Shown one piece after another: positions 34,252-42,292 of a stretch of 64,000 nucleotides of DNA. A model generated the notes under the pieces. It was not told the DNA's origin, ran no database searches, and was given only the letters and a program-made list of their open reading frames with translations. Numbering within the stretch: position 1 is the first letter of the stretch; each line of letters begins with the position of its first letter. The position numbers and the translations under genes were made by a program. This stretch comes from Novosphingobium sp. Lineage in GTDB: Bacteria > Pseudomonadota > Alphaproteobacteria > Sphingomonadales > Sphingomonadaceae. Location of the stretch: contig NZ_JAPZQX010000010.1 of the NCBI RefSeq assembly GCF_027531025.1, forward strand, positions 1-64,000, in the 5' to 3' direction.

Positions 34252-36072
34252 CTAGCGCGCGTTGGCGGTGATGCATTCGGGCGCTGTCTTGGGGGTGCCG
34301 AACAGGTACCCCTGCATGAAGCCGCAATTTGCCTGCTGAACGAGGCGGAATTGCTCCTCGTTCTCGATCCCTTCGGCCACTGTGATCAGCCCGAGGCTTT
34401 CGGCGAGTTGGCCAATTGCGCCGACGATCTTGGCCGATTGCTTGTCGCTGTTGATGCCCACGACAAAGCTGCGGTCGATCTTCACGCAGTCCACCTCGAA
34501 ATCCTTGAGGTTGCACATGCTCGAAAATCCCGTGCCGAAATCGTCAAGGGCGACGCGGAAGCCCATGGCCCGCAGTTCCGAGAGTTTCTTCGACATCTCG
34601 GCAAGATTCCTGGTCAGCGCGGTCTCGGTAATCTCGAGCTGAACCTTTTGCGGCGCTATGCCGAATTCGCGAACCTGGTTGACCAAGGTCTCGATCCAGT
34701 CTGGCTGGTCGAACTGACGCGGCGAGATATTGATCGAAGTCAGCATGTCGGGCCACGAACGTGCGTCCGAAAGCGCGCGGGTTATCACCCAGTGGCCGAT
34801 CCGGTCGATAATCCCGCATTCCTCGGCAATGGGAATGAAGACCGCGGGTGAAACCGAACCGAACTCGGTGCTGGACCAGCGCAACAGGGCCTCGTAGCCA
34901 ACCCGTTCGCGAGTGTCGGACAAGATGATGGGCTGGTAATGCAGTTCGAACTCGTCGTTCTCGAAAGCGCGCAGCAACCCTTCTTCGAGGCGCTGCCGGA
35001 ACCGCTTGCTGTTATCGAGATCCGCATTGAAGATTGCGATCCGGCCACCCCCGGCCGCATCTGCCTCGACCAGTGCGAGTTCCGCGTATCGAAGCAGGTC
35101 CTGGGCCTCCGTCTCCGCGAAAGCGCGGCATTCGACCATCCCGCAACTGGCGCCGAGCTGGACGCCCTGTTCAAAGATCGTGCGGCTGGCGGTGCAAATG
35201 CGCAGCAGATGACCCAGCGATGCTTCGGCAGCCGCCATGTCCTCGCCGCGAAACAGGACTGCCAGCTGGTCACTCGAAATCCGGGCAAGCATTGCCTCGG
35301 CCGGCACATTGTTCTGCAGATCGGCAACCACGGCGTTGAGCAGGGCATCGCCGGCATCGTGGCCAAACATCTCGTTGATCGAGTTGAGCCGACGGATCCC
35401 GATGAAGGCGAGGTAGAGAGTGTCCGCTCCAAGCGCCTTTTGGCGAACCAGTTCAGCCTGGAAGGCGAGACGGTTGGGAACTCCGGTCAGGTGGTCGTGA
35501 TTGGCCATGTGCTGGGCGCGAGCCTCGCTGGCGGCCAGTTCGACAACCTTTTCGCGCAACAGCGCGAGTTGGTTGGTATCGTGATCCCAGCGATCGACAA
35601 GCGCCTGGGCCATTTGCCGGACTTCGGCCACTGCGAAGGGCTTCTGAATGTAGAAGATCTTGTGTGGCGGCCCGGCCACCGCGGTGATTTCCGTAACCGA
35701 GTGATCCGAGTAGGCCGTGACGATGACAATGTTGATGTCCGGATCGATCGCCCTGATCCGGCGCGCAGTCTCCTTGCCGTCGATTCCGGGCGGCATGCGC
35801 ACGTCAATGAACGCGACCTTGTAGGGTCGGCCGGCGGCCAGCGCCGCTTCGACAAGGGCGACACCCTCCACGCCCTGGCTGGCATAGGTCACCGCAAAGC
35901 CCGGTTCCGCATTCTGGCTTGCCGCGACGACTGGCGCCGCAACGGGATGACCAAACAATTCCGTGTCGAGTTGCCGCGCCAGCGACGGCGCGCGTTCGTT
36001 GGTCGAACCTTCCAGAATATGACCGTAGGCCTCGCGGACGGACTCTTCGTCATCAACCACTAGAATGCGCAT
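34252..36072 (-). CDS. Response regulator with degenerate GGDEF and EAL domains
   Basis: A 606-residue protein. Residues 1-145 form a receiver: MRILVVDDEESV acidic pair, phosphorylated Asp near residue 90 in AFIDVRMPPGID, and Lys in IQKPF. Residues about 170-330 are GGDEF-like (NHDHLTGVPNRLAF) but the signature loop reads RISSDQLAVL, so cyclase activity is not expected. Residues about 345-600 are an EAL domain with catalytic residues in place: YEALLRW, SINISPRQ, LEITETAL, LDDFGTGFSS, VKIDRSFV and VAEGIE. It should hydrolyse c-di-GMP, controlled by phosphorylation from the kinase encoded downstream. The GGDEF half may bind GTP as a regulatory site. First gene of the kinase-porin unit. Confidence 0.9.
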   Translation of the reverse strand: MRILVVDDEESVREAYGHILEGSTNERAPSLARQLDTELFGHPVAAPVVAASQNAEPGFAVTYASQGVEGVALVEAALAAGRPYKVAFIDVRMPPGIDGKETARRIRAIDPDINIVIVTAYSDHSVTEITAVAGPPHKIFYIQKPFAVAEVRQMAQALVDRWDHDTNQLALLREKVVELAASEARAQHMANHDHLTGVPNRLAFQAELVRQKALGADTLYLAFIGIRRLNSINEMFGHDAGDALLNAVVADLQNNVPAEAMLARISSDQLAVLFRGEDMAAAEASLGHLLRICTASRTIFEQGVQLGASCGMVECRAFAETEAQDLLRYAELALVEADAAGGGRIAIFNADLDNSKRFRQRLEEGLLRAFENDEFELHYQPIILSDTRERVGYEALLRWSSTEFGSVSPAVFIPIAEECGIIDRIGHWVITRALSDARSWPDMLTSINISPRQFDQPDWIETLVNQVREFGIAPQKVQLEITETALTRNLAEMSKKLSELRAMGFRVALDDFGTGFSSMCNLKDFEVDCVKIDRSFVVGINSDKQSAKIVGAIGQLAESLGLITVAEGIENEEQFRLVQQANCGFMQGYLFGTPKTAPECITANAR

Positions 36073-36583
36073 GGGACTTCCTTATCTTGCCCATGCCCCA
36101 TATTCCGCGTTCGCTTATTTTACGCGGAACGCTGCCATACGCGAATTCTGTTAGGGATGACTTGTCGCACCCAGTGTTTGATTAATTTGCTCCCCGGGGA
36201 TTTGACCGCTTTCCTTGCGGAATGTCGCGGTTGCGCTTCACGCTGGCAGGGCCGCCCGGGGCCCTGCCAGCCTGAGCTTGCGCATGGCTGCCCTGCCGCC
36301 CGCTGCAGCTCCGCAGTAACCTAGTCGGCCCAGTGCAGGGCTTCCGGACATTCGCCTCGGCAGCGAGCCGGAGTGGCTGCGCTCGATATGGTTCAACGCG
36401 ATCATCAGGATGCCGGTTACCTAAAGCCCTGGGTGAGCGGACCATCTGCACGCAAACTGTGGCAAGTGGCACAGCTCAGGCAGCGGCGCTCGTCGACAGT
36501 TGCCTGATCTGCGGACAGTGCAGCAGCAGCGTTTCGTCAAGCGCCACCGGTAACGAGGCCGAACAGGGCTAATGCAAGTGTAG
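36073..36583. other. Gene-free region with a hairpin
   Basis: About 510 bases with stop codons in all frames and no gene I can support. It contains a perfect 12-bp stem, GCTGGCAGGGCC (36242-36253) and its complement (36260-36271), with a six-base loop and no T-run. The first 100 bases must hold the promoter of the response-regulator gene. The region probably decayed together with the truncated hydrolase gene that follows. Confidence 0.5.
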
Positions 36584-36922
36584 TCAGTATCTGCCCTTGG
36601 CCTTCCCGCCTGCGACCGGAGGAGACCCGACCAACTTGACGACCATGTTGGGTAGTTGGGAATCGTCCCAATCGGATCTTGGCTGCCCGATGCGGACGAT
36701 CACCAGTTCTTCGCTGGGGATGACATAGACCCGCTGCCCACCGGAACCGTCGAGGTAATAGGTGTCGTCACGGGCAAAAGGCGCGCGAGATTCGATTACA
36801 GCGGGGATGCCGGGGCCATAGGTGCGTTTCGGATTGTAGGGGGCGCCTCGCCAGACGTTCCAGCCAAAATTGGCATCGCCGGGTTGACCGATTGGCAGGT
36901 TTTTCGCGTTGTAATCTGACCG
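36584..36922 (-). pseudogene. C-terminal remnant of a serine hydrolase (beta-lactamase family)
   Basis: An open frame of about 112 codons without a start codon. Its translation (GDANFGWNVWRGAPYNPKRT, then YYLDGSGGQRVYVIPSEELV, IVRIGQPRSDWDDSQLPN) is typical of the C-terminus of class-C beta-lactamase-like serine hydrolases, where GSGGQ replaces the KTG-type strand and is followed by the VIP...VIVR strand. The catalytic SxxK and YxN regions are absent. The upstream end stops at an in-frame TGA right at the promoter region of the following TonB receptor, so the 5' part was lost by deletion or replacement. Confidence 0.6.
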
Positions 36923-36948
36923 TCACCAAACTTTCGCGGTCGTGTCAC
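36920..36948 (+). promoter_or_regulatory. Candidate Pho box before the phytase operon
   Basis: Three heptamers in a row, each starting 11 bases after the last: CCGTCAC, CTTTCGC and GTGTCAC, against the PhoB consensus CTGTCAT with 4-base linkers. Matches are 5, 4 and 5 of 7. The site lies 50 bases before the TonB receptor start. PhoB binding is inferred from sequence and from the three phosphate genes downstream. Confidence 0.5.
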
Positions 36949-36997
36949 CTGGTGCGCGTAGCGGCGATCCCGAAGCAACAGTTTCGGGGAAACCATC

Positions 36998-39775
36998 ATG
37001 AGTTCGCTGCGCCAGTTCCGTACCATCCTGCTCTGTTCGATCGGCGCCATTGTGCCGCTCGGGGCGGCCCAGGCCGAAGAAGCCGCCGAGGCGGCCGAAG
37101 CCGATGCCATCGTCGTCACCGGGGCCCGGCCGATTGCCGAGTCCGAAGCTGCCGCGCTGAAGGTCCAGCGCGAGGCGGATTCGCTCGTCACCGTGGCGGC
37201 GTCCGATTCGGTCGGCCGCCTGCCCGACCAGAACATTGCCCAGGCCGCGAGCCGCCTGCCCGGCATCGCGATCGAGCGGGACCAGGGGCAGGCGCGCTAC
37301 ATCTCGCTGCGCGGCGCGCCCAATTACTGGACCACGCTGAGCTTTGACGGGATCAACGTGGTCAGCCCCGAAGGCCGCGATGCGCGGTTCGATTCGGTCC
37401 CTTCGGCGATTGCCGCGCAGATCGTGGTGTCCAAGGCGGTAACCCCGGACATGCCGGGCGAAACGGTGTCGGGCAACGTCAATGTCATCACCCGTTCCGC
37501 CTTCGACTATTCCGGCCTCCACGCAGCAGGCAAGGCCGGGATCGGCTTTGCCGAACTGGGCGACAAGCGTGAATACGAAGCCTCGCTGGTGCTGTCCGAC
37601 CGCTTCCAGGCGGGCGATGGCGAGATCGGGGTGCTGCTGTCGGGCAGCTTCTACGAGCGCAACATGATCACCGACAATTTCGAGAATGACTGGGAACGCG
37701 TCTCGCAGGACCAGCGGCCAGGTGCCGCGACCCGCTTCTGGGTGCACGAGACCGAGAACAAGCTCTATCGCCTGACTCGCAAGAACTGGTCGGTCTCTGG
37801 CCGCCTCGACTGGAAGCCGGACAGCGCCAACACCATCTCGCTGCGCTCGATCTACACGATCTTCACCGACGACGAAGCGCGCGACAACTATCGCTTCGAT
37901 CTGGATGACCGGCAGGGTGACCTAGTGGCCAATGCCGCAGCCTGCACCATCACGCCCTCCACTACGCCGACCACTTCGGGCTATGCCGACGTCTGCATCG
38001 GTAACACGCCGCTAAAGGGCACGATCTATGGCATCGACATCCGCCAGCGCTCCACGCTGCGCGCCTTCCGCCAGTCGATTTTCACCAACACGCTGGAAGG
38101 CAAGCACGACTTCGCCGATGGCTGGAACCTGACCTGGCTAGGCAACTATACCCAGTCGAAGGATGATCGCTCGGTCATCGGCGAGATCGCGTGGGACAGC
38201 CCCTCGACCCGCACGCTGCGCCCGACTGTGGGTTATGACTTCAGCGATCCGGGTTTCGCGCGGCTGACGCTGTTCAACACGCTGCAGCTATCCAGCCCGA
38301 CCCGGTTCCAGGCTGGCGCCCCGGTCACCGCAATCGACAGCTTTGCCAAGGCGCCCAGCAGCCTTACCGTGCTCGATGCGGTCGACACGACCGATGCCTA
38401 TACCGGCAAGCTGGTGCTCAGCCGCGAAACCGGGTTCTTCGGGGGCGATGCCGTGATCAAGGCGGGTTTCCAGTTCGACCAGCGCACCAAGGTGGTGGAC
38501 GAAAACCGGATCCAGATGACTAGCGCGGCGCAGCTGGCCCAGGTGGGCATCCCGACCGATTACAACGCCTTCTCGCTGGATCAGCCGTTCCTCGGGGCAA
38601 TCCCGCTGGGCTATACCTTCCGCTATTTCGATCCGGCCAAGATGAAGGCCGTGGCCGCGAATGCGCGCCAGGCCTTCACCTTCGCCCCGGTCACCGGCAA
38701 CATCTTTGACGTGCGCGAGCAGGTCTTTGCCGGGTTCGTGATGGGCACCGTCAAATATGACTGGGGCAGCATCCTGGCCGGTGTTCGCGTCGAACACCTC
38801 AGGAATCGCGGGATTGCCACTGGCACGGTCGCTGGTGTGACCGGCCCGGTCATTGCGGAATCGAGCCGGACCATGGCGTTCCCCAGCATGCACCTGAACT
38901 TCGATGTCGATGATACCAAGAAACTGCGTCTGTCGTTCAACAGCGGCGCGGCCCGGGCCGATTATGACCAGCTGCGGCCCAATGTGACCGTCAACGATCT
39001 GGCCCGGACGATCTCGGGCGGGAACCCGGGCGTTAAGCCCGAGCGGGCCTATGGCGTCGACGCCTACTTCGAATGGTATCTGCGTCCGCAGGGGTACCTG
39101 ATGGCCGGCGTGTTCTACAAGAAGGTCAAGGACGTGCTTTACACCCAGACCCGCAAGTTCGGCTCTGATGCGCTGAACAGCGGGGGTATCGACCGTTCCG
39201 ACTATGATTTCAGCGGGATCACCAATGGCGGCGATGGCCGGGTCTATGGTTTCGAGGCAGCCGCCCAGCTGCAGCTGGAACCCTGGACCGAAAGCCTTGG
39301 CCTGCCTGAATGGATGGGTGGCTTCGGGATCAGCGCCAACCTGACGTTCAACAACAGCGAAGTGACCAAGCCCGCGATCGGGGCCGTCCCAGCCCGCAAG
39401 GTCCGCCTGCCCGGCACCTCGGACGTGGTCTACAACGTGGGCGCCTATTACGAGAAGTATGGCCTGTCGCTGCGCCTGCAATACCAGCGCCGCAGCACAT
39501 GGCTGGATGGCATTGCCGACGATCTGACCGACGGCGGCGATACCTATTGGGCCGCCGATGACGAGCTCGATTTCTCGGCCCGCTATGCGATCACACCCAA
39601 TGTCGAGATCTATTTTGATGCCTCGAACCTGCTCAACAAGCCGGGTCGGCGCTATTCGGAGCCGGGCAACCTGCTGACCGCCACCGGTACGCCGACACCC
39701 GCGATCACCAGCCAGACGATCGAGTGGGAACGCTTCGGCCGCCGCTATAGCGGCGGCGTGCGGGTCAACTTCTGA
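36998..39775 (+). CDS. TonB-dependent receptor, head of the phytase-PhoX operon
   Basis: A 925-residue outer-membrane receptor with a signal peptide ending near AQA-EEA. The plug (residues about 60-190) has VGRLPDQNIAQAASRLPGIA, RYISLRGAPNYWTTLSFDGI and ETVSGNVNVITRSAF, the pattern of Caulobacter/sphingomonad carbohydrate-type receptors with an N-terminal TonB box-like DAIVVTG. The barrel ends in GGVRVNF with terminal Phe. The stop overlaps the phytase start, so receptor, phytase and PhoX are one operon. Likely ligand: inositol phosphates or another organic phosphate that the periplasmic enzymes then split. Confidence 0.92.
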   Translation: MSSLRQFRTILLCSIGAIVPLGAAQAEEAAEAAEADAIVVTGARPIAESEAAALKVQREADSLVTVAASDSVGRLPDQNIAQAASRLPGIAIERDQGQARYISLRGAPNYWTTLSFDGINVVSPEGRDARFDSVPSAIAAQIVVSKAVTPDMPGETVSGNVNVITRSAFDYSGLHAAGKAGIGFAELGDKREYEASLVLSDRFQAGDGEIGVLLSGSFYERNMITDNFENDWERVSQDQRPGAATRFWVHETENKLYRLTRKNWSVSGRLDWKPDSANTISLRSIYTIFTDDEARDNYRFDLDDRQGDLVANAAACTITPSTTPTTSGYADVCIGNTPLKGTIYGIDIRQRSTLRAFRQSIFTNTLEGKHDFADGWNLTWLGNYTQSKDDRSVIGEIAWDSPSTRTLRPTVGYDFSDPGFARLTLFNTLQLSSPTRFQAGAPVTAIDSFAKAPSSLTVLDAVDTTDAYTGKLVLSRETGFFGGDAVIKAGFQFDQRTKVVDENRIQMTSAAQLAQVGIPTDYNAFSLDQPFLGAIPLGYTFRYFDPAKMKAVAANARQAFTFAPVTGNIFDVREQVFAGFVMGTVKYDWGSILAGVRVEHLRNRGIATGTVAGVTGPVIAESSRTMAFPSMHLNFDVDDTKKLRLSFNSGAARADYDQLRPNVTVNDLARTISGGNPGVKPERAYGVDAYFEWYLRPQGYLMAGVFYKKVKDVLYTQTRKFGSDALNSGGIDRSDYDFSGITNGGDGRVYGFEAAAQLQLEPWTESLGLPEWMGGFGISANLTFNNSEVTKPAIGAVPARKVRLPGTSDVVYNVGAYYEKYGLSLRLQYQRRSTWLDGIADDLTDGGDTYWAADDELDFSARYAITPNVEIYFDASNLLNKPGRRYSEPGNLLTATGTPTPAITSQTIEWERFGRRYSGGVRVNF

Positions 39776-40836
39776 TGCGTCGCCTTGCTACATTGGCAAT
39801 GGCTCTGGTCTGGGTTGCCCCGGTGACAGCCCAGACAGCGCCGGTAACTGCGCCCGTCACTGCCCAAGTGGCCGCGCGGGCCGAGACCGTGCCTGTCGGC
39901 ACCGCCAATGACGATGCGGCCGACGATCCGGCGATCTGGCGCAATGCCGCACGGCCTGCCGCCAGCCTGATCGTCGCGACCGACAAGAAGGCTGGCCTTT
40001 ACGTGTACGGCCTGGATGGCAAGGTGAAGAGCTTTACGCCGGCTGGTCGGGTCAACAATGTCGCGCTGGTCGACATGGGGGCCGACATGGGCCGGGCTGG
40101 GGTGATCGTGGCGGCGAGTGACCGCAACGACGAGGCCAACGCGAAAATCCAGCTTTACCGGCTCGACCCCCGCAGCGGCGCATTGACCGGGCTGGGTGCG
40201 GTGGCGGGCGGTGCGGGTGAGGGTTATGGTCTGTGCCTGTGGCGCGAGGGGCGGGCGCTGAATGCCTATTCGGTGCTGAAGCACGGCGCGGTCCACCATG
40301 TGTGGATCACGCTGGATGGCACGCCCACCGGCACCGAGGTTCGCAAGCTGCAGCTGGCTACCCAGACCGAGGGCTGCGTGGTCGATCCGCGCAGCAAGAC
40401 GCTTTACGTTGGCGAAGAAGGCCGCGGCGTCTGGGCCTTCGATGCTCGCGCTAATGGCCCGATCGATGGCAGGCTGGTGGTCGAAGTCGACAATCGGCAG
40501 CTGGTGGCGGATGTGGAAGGCCTCGGAATCGTGACGCTTGGTCGCCGCGCCGGATGGCTGATCGTTTCCAGCCAGGGCGATAATGCCTTCGCGCTGTACA
40601 GCCTTCCCGACTACCGCGCATTGGGACGGTTCAGGATCGGTGCCGGTGCATTCGGCAGCGTCGAGGAAACTGACGGAATCGAAGTGCATAAGGGATCATT
40701 CGGACGGGACTATCCGGGTGGGCTGTTCGTGGCCCAGGACGGGCACAATGAACCTGCCGCGCAGAACTTCAAACTTGTGTCCTGGCGCGATATTCTGCGC
40801 GCCGTAACACCTGAGAACGAGGACCAGCAGCAATGA
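39775..40836 (+). CDS. Beta-propeller phytase (3-phytase)
   Basis: A 353-residue periplasmic enzyme with a signal peptide (MRRLATLAMALVWVAPVTAQ). Beta-propeller phytase motifs: DDAADDPAIW near residue 45-52, VATDKKAGLYVYGLDGK, GAGEGYGLCLW, YVGEEGRGVWAFDA, LVADVEGLGIV, and VSSQGDNAFALY. These acidic loops bind the calcium ions that activate the enzyme. It releases phosphate from phytate (inositol hexakisphosphate), a large soil and water phosphate pool. The ATG overlaps the receptor stop, so translation is coupled and the receptor may deliver phytate to it. It overlaps PhoX by four bases. Confidence 0.93.
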   Translation: MRRLATLAMALVWVAPVTAQTAPVTAPVTAQVAARAETVPVGTANDDAADDPAIWRNAARPAASLIVATDKKAGLYVYGLDGKVKSFTPAGRVNNVALVDMGADMGRAGVIVAASDRNDEANAKIQLYRLDPRSGALTGLGAVAGGAGEGYGLCLWREGRALNAYSVLKHGAVHHVWITLDGTPTGTEVRKLQLATQTEGCVVDPRSKTLYVGEEGRGVWAFDARANGPIDGRLVVEVDNRQLVADVEGLGIVTLGRRAGWLIVSSQGDNAFALYSLPDYRALGRFRIGAGAFGSVEETDGIEVHKGSFGRDYPGGLFVAQDGHNEPAAQNFKLVSWRDILRAVTPENEDQQQ

Positions 40837-42227
40837 CCATCACCCGCCGCGGCTTTACCGCCACCAGCATTGCCGCGCTCGCCCTGGGTGGCTGGGCCCG
40901 GCTCGGCTCGGCCCAGGCGGGGGACAGCTATCGCAACGAAGTGCCCGGCTATGGTCCGTTGAAGGCCGACCCGGCGGGCTATTTCGACCTGCCCGAGGGC
41001 TTTTCCTATCGGGTGCTGGCGAAGGCGGGCGAGGTGATGGACGATGGCTTCATCGCACCCGACAATTTCGATGGCATGGGCTGTTTCGCCTTGCCGGACG
41101 GCAAGCTGGCGCTGGTCCGCAATCACGAGCTGAGCCTGGGCAGCGAGGCCAAGGGGCCGGCGGGCAAGGATGCGGCGCTGGAAGCGCGGCTGGCTGCGGC
41201 TACGCCGTTCGATCGCGGGCAGGGCGGGCGGGTGCTGCCCGGCGGCACGACCACGCTGGTGCTCGATGCCAGGGGTGAAAAGGTGCTGCGCCAGCACCTG
41301 TCGCTGGCCGGTACCTCCACCAATTGCGCCGGCGGGGTGACGCCCTGGGGCTCGTGGCTGACCTGCGAGGAAACGGTCGTGGCCGCGCCGCGCACCGGGA
41401 CCAGCCACGGCTGGGTCTTCGAAGTGCCCGCCGCAGCCACGGGGCTGGTCGCACCGGTGCCGCTGAAGGCAATGGGCCGCTTCCGCCACGAGGCTGCAGC
41501 GGTCGATCCGCGCACCGGGATCATCTACCAGACCGAAGACCAGGACGATGGCCTGTTCTATCGCTTCATCCCCAAGGTGCCGGGCAAGCTGGCCGAGGGC
41601 GGAAAGCTGCAGGCGCTGGCCCTGGTCGATGGCCACCGCGACAGCCGCAACTGGAACGGCGCCGATTTCGCGCCGCGCAGCACCCGCGCCGTGCGCTGGA
41701 TCGACCTGGCCGATGTCGAAAATCCCAAGGATGATCTGCGCCAGCGCGGCCATGCCGCCGGGGGCGTGCGCTTTGCCCGGGGCGAGGGGATCCACCTCGG
41801 TCGGCGTCCGCGCGGCGGGGTGGAGTTCTTCTTCACCTGCACTTCGGGCGGACTGGGCCGCTATGGCCAGATCATGCGCTATGTCCCCTCGCCGGTTGAG
41901 GGCAAGCCGGGCGAGGCGAAGCGGCCGGGACGGCTGGAGCTGTTCCACGAATCGACCGATCCGCAGCTGATGGACTATGCCGACAACCTGACCGTCGCAC
42001 CCTGGGGCCACCTGATCGTCTGCGAGGATCGCACCGGCAGCAAGATCAACCACCTGCGCGGCGTGACGCCGGACGGGCGGACCTATACCCTGGCGCGGCT
42101 CAATGCCGATACCGAACTGGCCGGGGCCTGCTTCTCGCCCGATGGCAAGACCCTGTTCGTCAATGCCTATGCCCCGGGGCGGACCCTGGCGATTACCGGG
42201 CCGTGGGACGCCCTCCGCGCGTCATAG
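40833..42227 (+). CDS. phoX: PhoX-type alkaline phosphatase (DUF839)
   Basis: A 464-residue periplasmic enzyme with a twin-arginine signal (TRRGFTATSIAALALGGWA, cut near AQA). DUF839/PhoX motifs: FDGMGCFALPDGKLALVRNH, STNCAGGVTPWGSWLTCEET, RHEAAAVDPRTGIIYQTEDQ and NLTVAPWGHLIVCEDRTG, carrying the acidic and cysteine residues that hold the iron-calcium cofactor. It releases phosphate from a wide range of phosphomonoesters. Coupled by overlap to the phytase gene, so it can finish off the inositol phosphates that phytase leaves. Export by Tat fits its cofactor assembly in the cytoplasm. Confidence 0.93.
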   Translation: MTITRRGFTATSIAALALGGWARLGSAQAGDSYRNEVPGYGPLKADPAGYFDLPEGFSYRVLAKAGEVMDDGFIAPDNFDGMGCFALPDGKLALVRNHELSLGSEAKGPAGKDAALEARLAAATPFDRGQGGRVLPGGTTTLVLDARGEKVLRQHLSLAGTSTNCAGGVTPWGSWLTCEETVVAAPRTGTSHGWVFEVPAAATGLVAPVPLKAMGRFRHEAAAVDPRTGIIYQTEDQDDGLFYRFIPKVPGKLAEGGKLQALALVDGHRDSRNWNGADFAPRSTRAVRWIDLADVENPKDDLRQRGHAAGGVRFARGEGIHLGRRPRGGVEFFFTCTSGGLGRYGQIMRYVPSPVEGKPGEAKRPGRLELFHESTDPQLMDYADNLTVAPWGHLIVCEDRTGSKINHLRGVTPDGRTYTLARLNADTELAGACFSPDGKTLFVNAYAPGRTLAITGPWDALRAS

Positions 42228-42242
42228 TCACCAAGCTGTAAC
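42225..42242 (+). promoter_or_regulatory. Weak Pho-box-like site before ppk
   Basis: TAGTCAC and CTGTAAC start 11 bases apart with a CAAG linker, overlapping the end of phoX and 51 bases before the ppk start. Twelve of 18 positions agree with the PhoB consensus. Below the others in quality; listed because of its position. Confidence 0.25.
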
Positions 42243-42292
42243 ATGGCGCCCCCATCTGCCATCCAAGGGCAGTAACGGAATCGGGCGCGAGG

